Both the position numbers and the translations under genes were made by a program. 34,478 nt of DNA from Chara braunii. Taxonomy: Eukaryota; Streptophyta; Charophyceae; Charales; Characeae. The notes below the pieces were generated by a model, which was not told the DNA's origin, did no database searches, and saw only the letters and a list, made by a program, of their open reading frames with translations. Every line of letters begins with the position of its first letter. The stretch's first letter is position 1. Below, piece by piece: positions 20,725 to 30,743 of the stretch. Location of the stretch: positions 1,356,315 to 1,390,792 of the forward strand of contig BFEA01000346.1 in the NCBI GenBank assembly GCA_003427395.1. Reading direction: 5' to 3'.

Positions 20725-21328
20725 AATCACAACTAGACCGTTTTATACAAGTTTGCGATGCTAGGAGAGCAATTACAGCATTTTGTACAGACTGGGTAGG
20801 AGGGGAGAGAAAATGGTGGATTGCCAAGGTGGAATGGAGTCGAGACAATGGAGACAATGGAGACAGGGGAGATGGACATCGGGATTTGGAGGAAATGAGA
20901 GATTACCGCCTAGTTTTTTAAGACTGGACGAACATAGAGCCCTCGTTCCCACTACGCCCTCCCTCAGACTTCCTAGACCCTTTCCCACCTCATGCCATTT
21001 CCCTGGCGGACTCGGAGATCCTGTCCTAAAAATGCCAAACCACCCATCACGGTATTACCCACAGCTTTACATTCAGACATGGTGTTCCTCCCCGGAGCCC
21101 CCCGGGGAGGACCCCACTAGCTTATACAACTACCTTCCTTACTGCAATCATTATCTGCTGCTCAGTTAACCCCCCAGCTTCCTGGGGTAGTCAATGCTGG
21201 CAGTAGCATCTGAGGTATGGAGCTGATATAGGTCAATTTTATGTATTATGGGACGCTGGACCCGGTTTCCAGCAGGTGCTGCTCCCCACCAATAGAATGG
21301 AGCTAATTAAAAAAAAAAATAAAAAAAA
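20725..21328 (+). mobile_element. LINE E: 5'-truncated LINE 3' end
   Basis: The plus-strand frame to 20921 reads RRAITAFCTDWVGGERKWWI and ends MRDYRLVF. After a stop it continues DWTNIEPSFPLRPPSDFLDP. LINE B has KRAITGFCGDWLGGD, RDYKLVFNDWTYIDPSF and RPPSDFLDPFPPH at the same places. The 3' UTR follows with AGTCAATGCTGGCAG (21190-21204), the shared hairpin motif at 21250-21295, and the A-rich tail (21309-21328). Only the last about 90 codons of ORF2 are present. This is a typical truncated insertion from incomplete reverse transcription. Confidence 0.85.
21255..21273 (+). other. LINE 3' hairpin, copy in LINE E
   Basis: GCTGGACCCGGTTTCCAGC forms a perfect 6-bp stem around a 7-base loop. It is followed by AGGTGCTGCTCCCCACC, where GGTG can pair with CACC. 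The same motif occurs at 21696-21741 (minus), 30542-30588 (plus), 31972-31995 (minus) and 32235-32283 (minus). Confidence 0.9.
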
Positions 21329-21605
21329 TTGTACAAGTACTCTGCTCATGAAGGCCGGTAAAAGAAAAGAGTAAGCAAAAAGAAAGGCCAAAAACCAAAA
21401 GCAAAAAGGACCAAAAACCAAATTCATCCTCATTCTTCTGCTAACTGCTTACAAAAAAAAATCAAAAGAAATGTCGTGTATACAACCATCAATANGGACC
21501 AAATTGGGGCACGAGGCCCAATGCNTTCTGAACCAGCATACACCCACTGAGTCACTGACAGTGAAGTTGCTATACAGACTCTTTTCTGTCAGTCCAAGAA
21601 TATGA
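21329..21605. other. Non-coding stretch with two ambiguous bases
   Basis: Short A-rich sequence between LINE E and the tail of LINE B. Two N bases (21495, 21525) mark uncertain assembly or base calls. No gene recognised. Confidence 0.5.
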
Positions 21606-21640
21606 TTTTTTTTTTTTTTTTTTTTTAAACGCTCCCACCG

Positions 21641-21678
21641 GTGTTAGTGGTGCTGATAAAGGCAGTCACCACTAGCAC
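21641..21678 (-). other. LINE B terminal hairpin
   Basis: GTGTTAGTGGTG (21641-21652) pairs with CACCACTAGCAC (21667-21678), a 12-bp stem with one G-T pair and a 14-base loop. In element sense the loop is ACTGCCTTTATCAG. It lies between the shared 3' motif and poly(A). LINEs C and D have hairpins at the same place with different stems. Confidence 0.85.
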
Positions 21679-21695
21679 TTAGGGAGAGGCTGCAT

Positions 21696-21741
21696 CTATT
21701 GGTGGGGAGCATCACTTGTTGGAAACCGGGTCCAGCGTCCC
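21696..21741 (-). other. LINE 3' hairpin motif, copy in LINE B
   Basis: On the minus strand: GGGACGCTGGACCCGGTTTC, CAACAAGTGATGCTCCCCAC, CAATAGA. The first stem is weakened here (GCTGGA faces TCCAAC). Confidence 0.85.
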
Positions 21742-22160
21742 ATATACAGAAGTATTACAGAGTGTATTTGAAGAATCTGAGGAATGAGAAGAATATGAGA
21801 AGCTAGAAGGAGGCTTGAGTCAGAGTCCTGCCAGCATTGATTGCCCCGGGATCCAAGGGATTGACTGAGCAGGAGGTATCCTGAGCAGCTGCTACCCAAC
21901 CGCTACACCAGTAACCCCGGTTTCAGGAACCTCTTCACCCTGCTGCTGGGCGTCGGACTTCAGCTTGCTCGTCTGGTTCCTTGCTTTCGGCAGTCATGGC
22001 TCTTGAGTAAAGTGTATCTCCTTATGTTATTGCGGTCATCCTCCGGGGGGCACCGGGGGAAGGGCAGCTGATATGTATTTAAAAACGATCGATAAGCAAT
22101 GCCCCGGGGGGCACCGGTGAGGCTTGTCTCACTCATATCCGATCCACTATTGTATCAGGG

Positions 22161-23312
22161 TTAGGTAACCACTTCCATCAGGGCAAAAGGGTGAGGGGGG
22201 AATGGGTCCAGGAAATCAGACGGGGGTCTCGTCGGGAAGGATGGGTCAATGTAGGTCCAATCATTAAAAACGAGTTTATAGTCCCTTGGGACTTCTTGTC
22301 CTGTTATGACGGCATGATCCCCTGTCCATTCAATTCGAGTCATCCACCCTCCTCGATCCCCCCCTAGCCAGTCCCCACAGAAACCGGTAATCGCCCTCTT
22401 TATATCTTGGACTGTCTGATAAATGTCTACCTGTGGTTTAAGGTCTCGCCATCTACGCCTCAGCTCCAATTGTACCAGCTCCTTTATTTGCCCTGTCAAT
22501 TCAGGACCCTCGATTTTAACCCCCTCCAAGACTAAAAGGCAGCACTGCAACCAAAGTGCCCATAGGACAGATCGTCTACCCAAGCTGTGCAGGTTGTTGG
22601 CGTAGGTAGGGGCACTTTCTAGTGTTGGGCAATGCCTTGTCAGTATGGCTTGCCAGGACCATGACCAGGGTATGTCCGGTACCATTTTCCTCCATATGCG
22701 GTCCCAGCACCGCCATGTTAGTAAGGCCACCGGGCATTGCATAAAGATATGCTCGACGGTTTCGTTTTTTTTTTGCATTGGGAAAGCAGATGAGCATCGG
22801 TGGCACCACGGGAGTGCTATTCCTTTTTGTTCCAGGTGAGTATGGTCAATTAGCCAGACATTTGTCGGTAGGCAGCGATGGGCGATCTGCCATTGTAATG
22901 ACGTGATTTTGGCCGGTCTCGTTTTGCTTCCGGTGAACCAATTGATTGGCCTGAGGAGAGACTGACCCACGTTTAGGTGCTCGGCCCACCTATCGTTGAT
23001 TCGGTCCCTTAACACTCTCTTGGATCTAAGCATCTTGTACATGGATTTGACAGATATGGTATTAGGGTGGACTCTCTTTCCGAACGCCATTGCTGTTCCA
23101 CGGGCCGTTTGCCATTGCCATTCTTCATGGTCGATGGGCAGCTCGTTTATTGGTGTTTGTGGGGAGAAGATAGTGGTGTCCTGTCCCTCCTGCAACACCC
23201 GTACTAGGAACACCCCAGTTTTTTCCTGCCATTCAAAGAGGCTGCGACAACCAAGAAGCCTCCCCTTTGGTCCAATGGCATAAAATTCCACCAGCACTTC
23301 TGATACCCACAC
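22161..23312 (-). pseudogene. LINE B ORF2 C-terminus with RT zinc-binding domain
   Basis: A 383-codon open frame, the longest coherent one in the window. Residues 1-60 resemble the tail of the connection region (VWVSEVLVEFYAIGPKG). Residues 95-200 form a zf-RVT-type domain: a basic WFTGSKTRPAKITSLQW segment followed by CLPTNVWLIDHTHLEQKG. Then comes a zinc site with Cys170, Cys173, His188 and Cys193 (22734-22805). Residues 280-383 hold the conserved GDWLGGDRGGW and PPSDFLDPFPPHPF. Such domains sit after the RT in plant LINEs; their exact role is not settled. The frame upstream is broken by a stop just before residue 1 (after EEGD), so this is the 3' part of a dead ORF2. Confidence 0.9.
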
Positions 23313-24416
23313 CCGGTGGATCTGGCCTATCCGTGTTGTATCCCCTGGTATAGCGACTCAGTCCCCTTCCTCCAAAGTGGGGCCGCGTTTAAGTATCTCA
23401 TACCAGGTGAGAGGGAGTGCTTCAATGATTGTTTCTAGGTGCTTCTCTGTATGATGACAGTAACGAAGGGTGCTTTGAAGTTGGGTTGCTGTTTTCCAGT
23501 CTCTCCTCTCATTGTTCCACAGGTGCCCGACACGGAGTATCCCATGCTTCAATCATCCCTTCCAGGGGGCAACTGAGCTCTTCAAAATCTGCACATAGGA
23601 GTAATCCACCGGTTACCGAAAACGGGTTTGTCGGTATAATTCCTCCCACCTTGTTGGCGTCTGCTTTTCAGGAAGGGGGAACCTGCGCCAACTCTTTAGT
23701 AGTGAAGACCAAAACTTATCTGTTGTATGCCCGTAGATCTTGCGTGGGATTGACCAATAGCGGCCCTCTAGCCATGTAAGCGGGCTAACCTCAGGAGGGC
23801 CCGACGGGGCTAACCGAGCAATATGTTATAGAGTAAGGGGTCGCCAAGGATTGTCCAGGGAGAACATCAAAGTCTTCAGCTAGTTAAGACGGAGCGCCTG
23901 GACTTGTGTCGTGGGGTCGATAATGCCCAGGCCTCCAGCTTTTTTTGGTTGTATAACAAATTCCCATGCCACCCTACTGATGACGTTTGCACGGTCATCA
24001 TCTCCTCTCCAAAGAAAGGATGCTGCCCTAGACCTAAGTGATTGAAAGGTCGTCCTGCTCAGGGGCCAAAGCACTGACTTATACCACAACGCCGCAAACA
24101 CCACATTGTTAATGGCCAGCGCTTGGCCAAAGAGAGAGGTATGCTTATTACGCCAGTTGGCCAGTTTAGCTAAGGCGGGTGTCAAGATCCAGTCATCATT
24201 TGAGGAAGGGCGACCCTGGACTGTTAAGGAAACCCCCAAGAAACGGACAGGGGCCTGCAAAGGAAGCCAGTGGACGTTTGGAGAGTCTGGTGGACGTCCC
24301 CCTTGGTAGTGGATCCACCATCCTTGTGTTTTGCTCCCCCAGTTCACCATCATGTTAGCTACTCGGGCAAATTTACTCATTAATTTATGGATTTCAATCA
24401 TATTCTCGTGTAGCAT
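23313..24416 (-). pseudogene. LINE B ORF2, RT end and connection region
   Basis: The frame 24416-23880 (178 codons) has MMVNWGSKTQGWWIHYQGG, APVRFLGVSL and GGLGIIDPTTQVQALRL, the counterparts of LINE A's MTVNWGNKTLGWWIHRQG and GGLGILDPNTQV. After a stop, homology continues in other frames with HIARLAP and SPLTWLEGRYW. It then runs to 23552-23358 with HGILRVGHLWNNERRDWKTA and LKRGPTLEEGD. Only point stops and a few shifts interrupt it. Confidence 0.85.
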
Positions 24417-25862
24417 CTACTATGATGGTGAGATCGTCTGCAAACAGCGAGCATAATGGGACGGCTTCCTCTGAAATTTTTGTAATCAGGATTTTCTTAA
24501 TGTCTTTATTTGCTCGAAGGTTGGCCGATAAGGCCTCCATGATAATGAGAAAGAGGAAGGGTGCTATTGGATCACCTTGGCAGACCGACTGTTCCAACTC
24601 AATCGGAGGAGCCAGTGTCCCGTTTATTTGCATCCTTGTAGTGGCTTTGTAGTGGAGGATGCATATCCACCTACGGAAAACCGGTCCAAAATTCATTTTC
24701 TCCAAACTCTTGTCAAGAAAGAGTCAGTCCACATGATCGTAGGCTTTCTCAAAGTCGATAAAGACGAGGCCTGCATTTTGTTTTATTTGTTAGGACAGTT
24801 GCAACACCTCGTTGACCAGCAATACATTTTCCTAGATTTGCCTATGTTGCATAAACTCTGTCTGTGATGGTTGAATTACTCCTTCTAGGACCGGAATCAT
24901 CCTGTTAGCCTAGGCCTTAACCAGCATTTTGTAGGTGACAGTCAGGAGGGTGATAGGTCTATAATTTCGGATATTGAATTTCTGTCCTTTCTTGTATAGA
25001 AGGGACAACACTCCCTGGTCGACTAACTCCCCCATCTCTCCTGTGCGCCATACTTCGTTGTAGTATCCCATAAGATCAGAGCTCATGTAATCCCACATTG
25101 TCTCCCAAAATTCTTTCGGTAAGCCATCTAACCCGGGGGTTTTCTCCTCTTCCATCTGTAGGAGGGTTGTCCATATGTCATCCTTGGTCAGGGGGGCTTC
25201 TCTCGGTGGTTGGGAGAAAGACGCTTGTCAATAGGCTAAAGGAAGTCCTCTTTTTGTTTCCGCCGGGTCTCGTCGTCAGTGGGAGGTATATGGGTTGCAA
25301 AAAGGTCTTTGAAAAAATCACGAGCAATTTTGACACATCCTGCAGTTGTGGTAGTTGGGTGGGTCTCTGATCCCCCCGGCCCGTACAATGCTTCCATGAC
25401 CGTGCTTTTGGCCCTGGCGCGAGCAAGGCCGAAAAATTTTGTGTCCATTGAGCCTTCGGTGGAGTAGTTTGAGAGTTTGCCACGAATTCGGGCGCCTTGC
25501 CAACGGTATTGCGCTTGCTGAAGTAGTTGGGCTTTAACTGCCTGGGTAGTTTGCACATAGTGGTCCGGGTCATGAAGTGATGACTGCTGTTCTAGCTCTT
25601 AAAGTTGGTTTAGCAAGTCTGTTTCGTGCTGGTTTCGCTGTTTGGCAAGTTGTTTGGAAAATTCATTGCATTTTTTTGCCAGAAAAAATAGTCCATTGTT
25701 GAACCATGTAAGAGGGGAGTCTACTTCAGGGTAACGTTCTCGCCAGTATGCCCACACCTGGGTCAAATACGTCTGGAAGCATTTGAGGCTGAGCAAGGAG
25801 GTATTTAGCTTATAGAAGTCGGGACCTTGGTCTGGCCTCTTGTGAAAGGTGAGTGCTATCAT
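24394..25862 (-). pseudogene. LINE B ORF2, linker and reverse transcriptase
   Basis: 25862-25599 is the linker (KRPDQGPDFYKL; NGLFFLAKKCNEF). 25556-25236 has the pre-RT part (YSTEGSMDTKFFGLARARAK). 25155-24910 reads EEEKTPGLDGLPKEFW, then QGVLSLLYKKGQ and IRNYRPITLL, typical RT fingers. The segment 24909-24706, with FxQxx-type and motif A (FIDFEKAYDHVD-like), is present but broken by stops. 24705-24394 has QSVCQGDPIAPFLFLIIMEA (motif B) and FADD at 24433-24444 (motif C). Catalytic residues of motif C are intact. The enzyme as a whole is not translatable. Confidence 0.85.
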
Positions 25863-26060
25863 TCACATTTTGTGGTTCAGCCCCGGGTAGGGGCTAGAGG
25901 GGAGGATTGCAGCTAGTGTTAGACTGCCCGCCAAGTCCTCTGAGATCAAGATTAGATCGATCCTTGACTTGGAGAGTCTTGACACTAACTTGTTCTAACC
26001 TCATAACTAAATTTGTAAACTTGGGATGCTGAACCTGACTTCCAACAGATAATCGATGTA

Positions 26061-26748
26061 GGGGAATGAGCCTTGTACACCAGTTACAACTATAAGGATC
26101 GCGACCATGCTTATTACTCTGTAATATATGCCACTGGTCGATTTGAAGGGAGAAAAACATATATGTTGAATAATTTTTATAAGTACTTATATTGCTTAGG
26201 TCTATTTGGTTCGTGTTATATTGTGGATACTAAAGTAATACAATAGAATATATAAATATGTAATCATCCCTATTTGATACCATTTTACGATAACCTTTCA
26301 AATCATCCTATAAAATAAAATTGTCATTTCGATGTTTTTCGACCATTTTGCCTGAAAAGTGTTTCGTGCTCTGCTGATTCAAGTTTGAGAATTTCCCTAA
26401 CCACCAGTATCCACGAGCCTCTTTTGTCCGATGTGAAAATAAACTCGCATACCAATGTCTTCGAGCCCAGCAAATGCTGGTGTTTGATTGATGTCTGGCT
26501 GCCAGACCCTCTGTCTTTCACCATCAGTATATTTCCCAGCTATCAAGTCTGACCCTCCCACTACCGATATGCCAAGCGTTGCCAAGGCTCTCGCTACCAG
26601 TAGTGGGATTGACATCCATTAAAAACATACAATATAAATAAAAACGCCAAAGAAAAAAAAAGAAAAAAAACTCAATTTTAGGAAAAACCGAAATGAAAAA
26701 CGAAAAAAAAGAGATAAAACGGGGGAGAGGGAGAGACAGAGAGGTGTG

Positions 26749-26750
<2 letters not shown>
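26061..26750. other. AT-rich non-coding stretch
   Basis: Contains the uncertain 5' border of LINE B and then AT-rich sequence with an A-rich segment at 26640-26720. Nothing coding was recognised. Confidence 0.5.

Positions 26751-26807
<57 letters not shown>
26751..26807. repeat. (GA)n microsatellite
   Basis: An uninterrupted GA run of about 28 units, embedded in purine-rich sequence. Confidence 0.98.
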
Positions 26808-26812
<5 letters not shown>

Positions 26813-26928
26813 AAGCCGTGCATGTCGACACCAATAGGGCGTTTGCATGGTGAGGTCTGTTACCTCCCATGTTAACCGTTGCAGTATTGTTTTCCAAGAG
26901 GGGAAACATACTGATGGCGTTTGTCATT

Positions 26929-27234
26929 TTCAACTTCGTTCTAGTCCGATTTTGCATGTTTCAAGGGTTACAGTGCTCGCATACATGGGTTCTAGTTTAC
27001 AAAGGGTTCACGAGGATTGCGCAGGGCTTTTGGGTAAGTGAGGGGAAACAATGACGTAAGGGGGTCGTACGAAGTGATATATTCAACTTCGTTTTAGTCC
27101 GATTTTGCATGTTTCAAGGGTTACAGTGCTTGCATATATGGGTTCTAGTTTACAAAGGGTTCACGAGGATTGCACAGGGCTTTTGGGTAAGTGAGGGGAA
27201 ACAATGGCGTAAGGGGGTTATACGAAGTGATATA
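26929..27234. repeat. Two tandem copies of a 153-bp unit
   Basis: CAACTTCGTTCTAGTCCGAT at 26931 and CAACTTCGTTTTAGTCCGAT at 27084 begin two copies that match at nearly all positions through GTAAGTGAGGGGAAACAATG and CGAAGTGATATAT. The period of 153 is a multiple of three, so open frames run through both copies (26869-27054 and 27109-27300). Neither has a recognisable product and I do not call a gene. Confidence 0.95.
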
Positions 27235-28016
27235 TGCGATCCTAAAACCAAATACATCGGCCTCGAGGACAAGGTGGTGATGACAAGTGGTGTCACATGA
27301 GGGTAACGGTCAAATGATGGGATCGAAGGGGACGGTGGGGGGTGCAAATTATTTCCATAGGTCGTTAACACTCAACTACGACGATCAGACTGTGGGAAGT
27401 ATGTGGTTGACACAGTTGTCGACAATTCTGACGAGGCATTGACAATTAGAGGCTTATTCGTTTGAGAACCGCCTGTACGCATGTGATTATATATTGGCGA
27501 GAGTGCGTAAGGGTGTATCCATAACTATATGTGTGCGCACATCCATGCGCAGGTGTTCGCAGAAGTGGATCTAAGTACATGACCCTATATGTGTATGAAG
27601 TGAGTGTTGATGAGGCAAGTGAGTAAGTGAAGGGTGTTGGTGAAGGAGTGTGAGTATATACGCGAGCGTGAGTGTGAGAGAGAGATGATGTCGGATGGCT
27701 ATACCGAAACAGGGAGTATGTGTTTTAGGGTGGACCGGGATGGGGTGGGGTCCAAACTGGTTGCTTTTTGCTCGCGACAGCTAGCCTTTGCCTGGGAAAA
27801 AGAGAATACTAAGAGGCCCAACCTATTTTGGGGCCAGTTGTTCATTCTCAAAAGACTACTGGCAAGGCGCAAGGAGAAAGAAAGAAAAAATGAGGGGGTG
27901 ACTCGGTTACTATGGATCATCATAAGGTGATTGAAGTGTGAAAGGGAAAAACTTCTGGTATAATTTGTCGAACGAGTGGGGACAAGCTGGTCGAAAAACA
28001 CGCCCATGTAAGCACC
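27235..28016. other. Non-coding stretch with one unassigned open frame
   Basis: GTG-rich sequence at 27480-27680, then a plus-strand frame at 27634-27930 (98 codons, basic C-terminus). It has no recognisable domain and I regard it as chance. Confidence 0.4.
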
Positions 28017-28280
28017 TCGTAGAGTATGTCTTGCCTTTAAAACTTTTATAATATCCGATTTCGAAACTACGCAATCTGCTAATGTGCCTTGATCAACACC
28101 AAAGTTGAATTGAGTTGGGCTAGCTAAGCTATATATACGTTCGACACAGCTCATAGATTACGTCCTGCGTCTAAAGCTTTCATAATATCCGATTTCAAAA
28201 CAAAGAAATTCTGCTAGCGTGCCTTGATCGAAGTTGAATCGAGTTAGGCTAACCAAGCTATCTATATGTTCGATAGAAAT
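28017..28280. repeat. Two diverged tandem copies of a 134-bp unit
   Basis: ATAATATCCGATTTCGAAAC at 28048 and ATAATATCCGATTTCAAAAC at 28182 give a period of 134. Other shared blocks are GTGCCTTGATC, AGTTGAATYGAGTTRGGCTA and AAGCTATMTATAYGTTCGA. The copies are clearly older than the 153-bp pair. Confidence 0.85.
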
Positions 28281-28502
28281 AATATTATCCAATAACCCGA
28301 AACACACTTATGTCACAAGTACCTTTCCCCACTTGCAAAACACATATCCGCCGCTTAACACGGGCGTTGGGGAAGGCCTAGCAGTGCAACAGGGAGAAAA
28401 TAGGTGGGCCCTGAAAAACAGGCAAACGGACACACACACCAAAGAAAAGAAAGAAAAAAAAAAGTGTGGCAGTGCATATTTCCATGTTCTAGCTGTAGAT
28501 TC

Positions 28503-28503
28503 A

Positions 28504-28554
<51 letters not shown>
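28503..28554. repeat. (TC)n(CA)n microsatellite
   Basis: A short TC run passes into 19 copies of CA (28517-28554). It lies 45 bases before the start of LINE C. Confidence 0.98.
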
Positions 28555-28556
<2 letters not shown>

Positions 28557-28599
28557 TCTTTTCTGGACTGTGCTACAATTCCCCCAAAACGGCCGAGTT

Positions 28600-30169
28600 T
28601 CGTGCTGAGACACAATCCGCTCGGATCTGGTCAGGGACGACTTTTGGGCACATGTTTTGAGAGCTTGGTGCCAACTTTCGCTGCCTGACAAACCCCCACC
28701 GACCAGGTGGGAGGAGGTGACGTGTCAACCCTTTTTTAGGAACAGGAGGATTACGGACCCATACAATAGGGTGTATCGTAGCTCAAGCACCCCGTGGAAC
28801 AACTGGGTCAAAAAAGGTATAACCGGAATAAAGGATGTATGGGATACAGGGAAGGGAGATTGAAAAACTGCACAACAACTAAGGACTATACTAAAGTATT
28901 GTCACAATGTTGAGGAGCACATTGCATCGTTGAATCCCCCTAAACTGGGTGCGCATCTTGTGCAAATGATCGTGGTTGGTAAAAGGAGACTGGGTAGCGG
29001 TCCTGGGTGATCCGAAAAGTGTAGGCAATGTGATGGAGACACGACCGGATGAAACACTGGCCAACCTTTTCCATATAGACGAGGATAATGTGCTCACCCG
29101 GTACACCCCAGAGGTGATGATATGGTGGAGAAATGCGGACCTACACAAGATCCGTGTGTTGCGGGACAAAGATGTGTGGATCGCATACCAGCCAAACACC
29201 CCCGTGGCAGAGCTCCCCTTTGACCCTGAGGAATGGCAATGGGCCCCTACGCAAAAACGCAGGCCGGGGGAGAATCTAAAGTTGCATGCCTTAACGGTGA
29301 AGGCTTGATGGAGTTCTCATTTGAATGTAGGAACTGAGGCAATCCGCCCCATCCGATGGTTCACCGCCACAAGGTCTAGGCCGGCGAAGAGGCCTCACTG
29401 CAGTGGCAAATAGAATCGCTGCCTGCCCACCAACGCTGGTTGATAGATCGTACATATCTAGAGCGGAAGGGGCACTACCGTGGTGTAAATCATGCCACAC
29501 CGTCTTCCCCTCCCCCAGAATTCCGAAAACCATAGAGCATACATTTATATAGTGTCCGGGGGCTGTCCTTACACGATGGTGGGATAGGATCTGGTCACTG
29601 CTGGGCACTGTGTCCAACTGGCCATGGGACTGGAGGGCTATATTATGCAAGGCACTGACCTCCCTCCCTTACAACACTTTTGAAAACAACATGTTTAAAT
29701 TAGGGAGGAGAACGGTCATGTGGACTCTCTGCAGAAAACGCTGTATCCATGCTATCGAGGGGATCCACATAGCTGGGGAAGAGGCAACAGACATGATAAA
29801 ACAAATATTCAACAAGAGCTCATGGTCCAATGGCAAAAAGTTAAAAACCAACTAGAGCTGTTTCATTCATCGAAGGACATAACACGAGCAATTCAGCAAT
29901 TCTATGGGAACTGGTTGGGCAGAGTGAGAACGGGAGCTGTAACCAGGAGGAATTCAGGAGAGACAACCCTATTTGCTTCAGAGACTGGACTATGGTGGGC
30001 CAGGAGATCTTGCTGCGACCATCCACATAATTTCCCGACCCCTTCCCACTCCACCAGCTGGCAATGGTCGATATGCAATGGTACGGAGCAGAGTGAACAA
30101 GACCACAATGGGACCAAGCAAGGAATAAGTATTCAAAAGAAGGAGGAAGTAGCCTCTAGGGAAACATGA
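28600..30169 (+). pseudogene. LINE C ORF2 C-terminus
   Basis: Plus-strand blocks: 28612-28863 (LVRDDFWAHVLRAWCQL; FFRNRRITDPYNRVYRSSST; GIKDVWDTGKGD then stop), 28976-29308 (NVLTRYTPEVMIWW; LPFDPEEWQWAPTQ), and a zinc site near 29470-29560 reading PWCKSCHTVF then IEHTFI, stop, CPGAV (Cys, Cys, His, Cys kept). Then come 29610-29855 (NWPWDWRAILCKALTSLP; LGRRTVMW) and 29720-30169 (SKDITRAIQQFYGNWLGRVR). The order is the same as in LINE B's C-terminus. At least one in-frame stop lies inside the zinc motif, and several frameshifts occur. Confidence 0.85.
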
Positions 30170-30542
30170 GGGATCTGGTGGTCTGGCGCAGACTGAAGAG
30201 GCGGTGGCGGTCTGGCACAGACTGATGGTACAGTGGCAAAAAGTTAAAAACGAACTAGACCTGTTTCATTCATCGAAGGACATAACACGAGCAATTCAGC
30301 AATTCTCTGGGAACTGGTTGGGCAGAGTGAGAACAGGAGCTGTAACCAAGAGGAATTCAGGAGAGACTACTTTATTTGCTTCGGAGACTGGACTACGGTG
30401 GGCCAGGAGATCCTGCTGCGACCATCCACATAATTTTCCGACCCCTTCCCACCCCACCAGCTGGCAATGGTCGATATGCAATGGTACGAAGCAGAGCGAA
30501 CAAGACCACAATAGGACCAGGCAAGGACGAAGTATTCAAAAG
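29828..30542. repeat. 403-bp internal duplication in LINE C
   Basis: The block starting TGGCAAAAAGTTAAAAAC at 29831 recurs at 30234. The copies stay aligned to AGTATTCAAAAG (30128-30139 and 30531-30542), about 5% different. Copy 1 continues into 3' UTR sequence (GAAGTAGCCTCTAGG), which also occurs in LINE D. Copy 2 jumps straight to the terminal GGACGCTGG motif. The junctions share short similar sequence (TGGTCCAATGGC and TGGTACAGTGGC). Confidence 0.95.
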
Positions 30543-30588
30543 GACGCTGGACCCAGTTTCCAGCAGGTGCAACTCCCCACCAATAGAT
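30542..30588 (+). other. LINE 3' hairpin motif, copy in LINE C
   Basis: GGACGCTGGACCCAGTTTCC then AGCAGGTGCAACTCCCCACC and AATAGA. The GCTGGA / TCCAGC stem is intact; one loop base differs from LINE E. Confidence 0.9.
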
Positions 30589-30633
30589 GGAGCAGCCAGG
30601 GAAAAAAATAAAAATAAAAGATAGCTAGAGCAG

Positions 30634-30691
30634 CCAGGGACAGCTACTAGAGGCGGCTGCTCTTATCACCCCCTCTAGTAGTGGTCGCTGG
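30634..30691 (+). other. LINE C terminal hairpin
   Basis: A 20-bp stem with two mismatches and one G-T pair. The inner 10 bp (CTACTAGAGG, 30644-30653, with CCTCTAGTAG, 30672-30681) are perfect, and the outer part pairs CCAG with CTGG. The 18-base loop reads CGGCTGCTCTTATCACCC. It sits 12 bases before poly(A). Confidence 0.9.
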
Positions 30692-30699
30692 TTTTCCTG

Positions 30700-30741
<42 letters not shown>

Positions 30742-30743
<2 letters not shown>

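Larger units (their letters stand above)
21606..26060 (-). mobile_element. LINE B: 5'-truncated LINE with poly(A)
   Basis: Minus-strand order is: the last part of the APE endonuclease (SRLSKSRIDLILIS at about 25975-25935), a linker (25862-25599), RT (25556-24394), the connection region (24416 to about 23340), the zinc-binding C-terminus (23312-22161), a 3' UTR with the shared hairpins, and a poly(A) tail seen as 21 T at 21606-21626. The 5' truncation lies inside the endonuclease near 26060. ORF2 residues align with LINE A over the whole shared length, so both belong to one lineage. Frameshifts and stops are fewer than in A, so B is younger or better kept. Confidence 0.9.
28600..30741 (+). mobile_element. 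LINE C: 5'-truncated LINE with 39-A tail
   Basis: Homology to LINE A begins at about 28600 (ACACAATCCGCTCGGATCTG against ACACAACCCGCTTGGATCTG). It runs through the connection region, the zinc-binding C-terminus, the 3' UTR, two tail hairpins and a 39-A tail (30703-30741). A 403-bp internal duplication is present. Stops and shifts break the ORF. No clear target duplication was seen. The long pure poly(A) suggests it is among the youngest insertions here. Confidence 0.9.

Noticed and set aside
27634-27930. 98-codon plus-strand ORF
   Set aside because: No domain and a low-complexity start from GTG/GAG-rich sequence; chance frame likely.
28234-28691. Open frames with poly-Thr/His or poly-Val/Cys
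   Set aside because: Translations of the (CA)n microsatellite and of LINE C's 5' end in the wrong frame.
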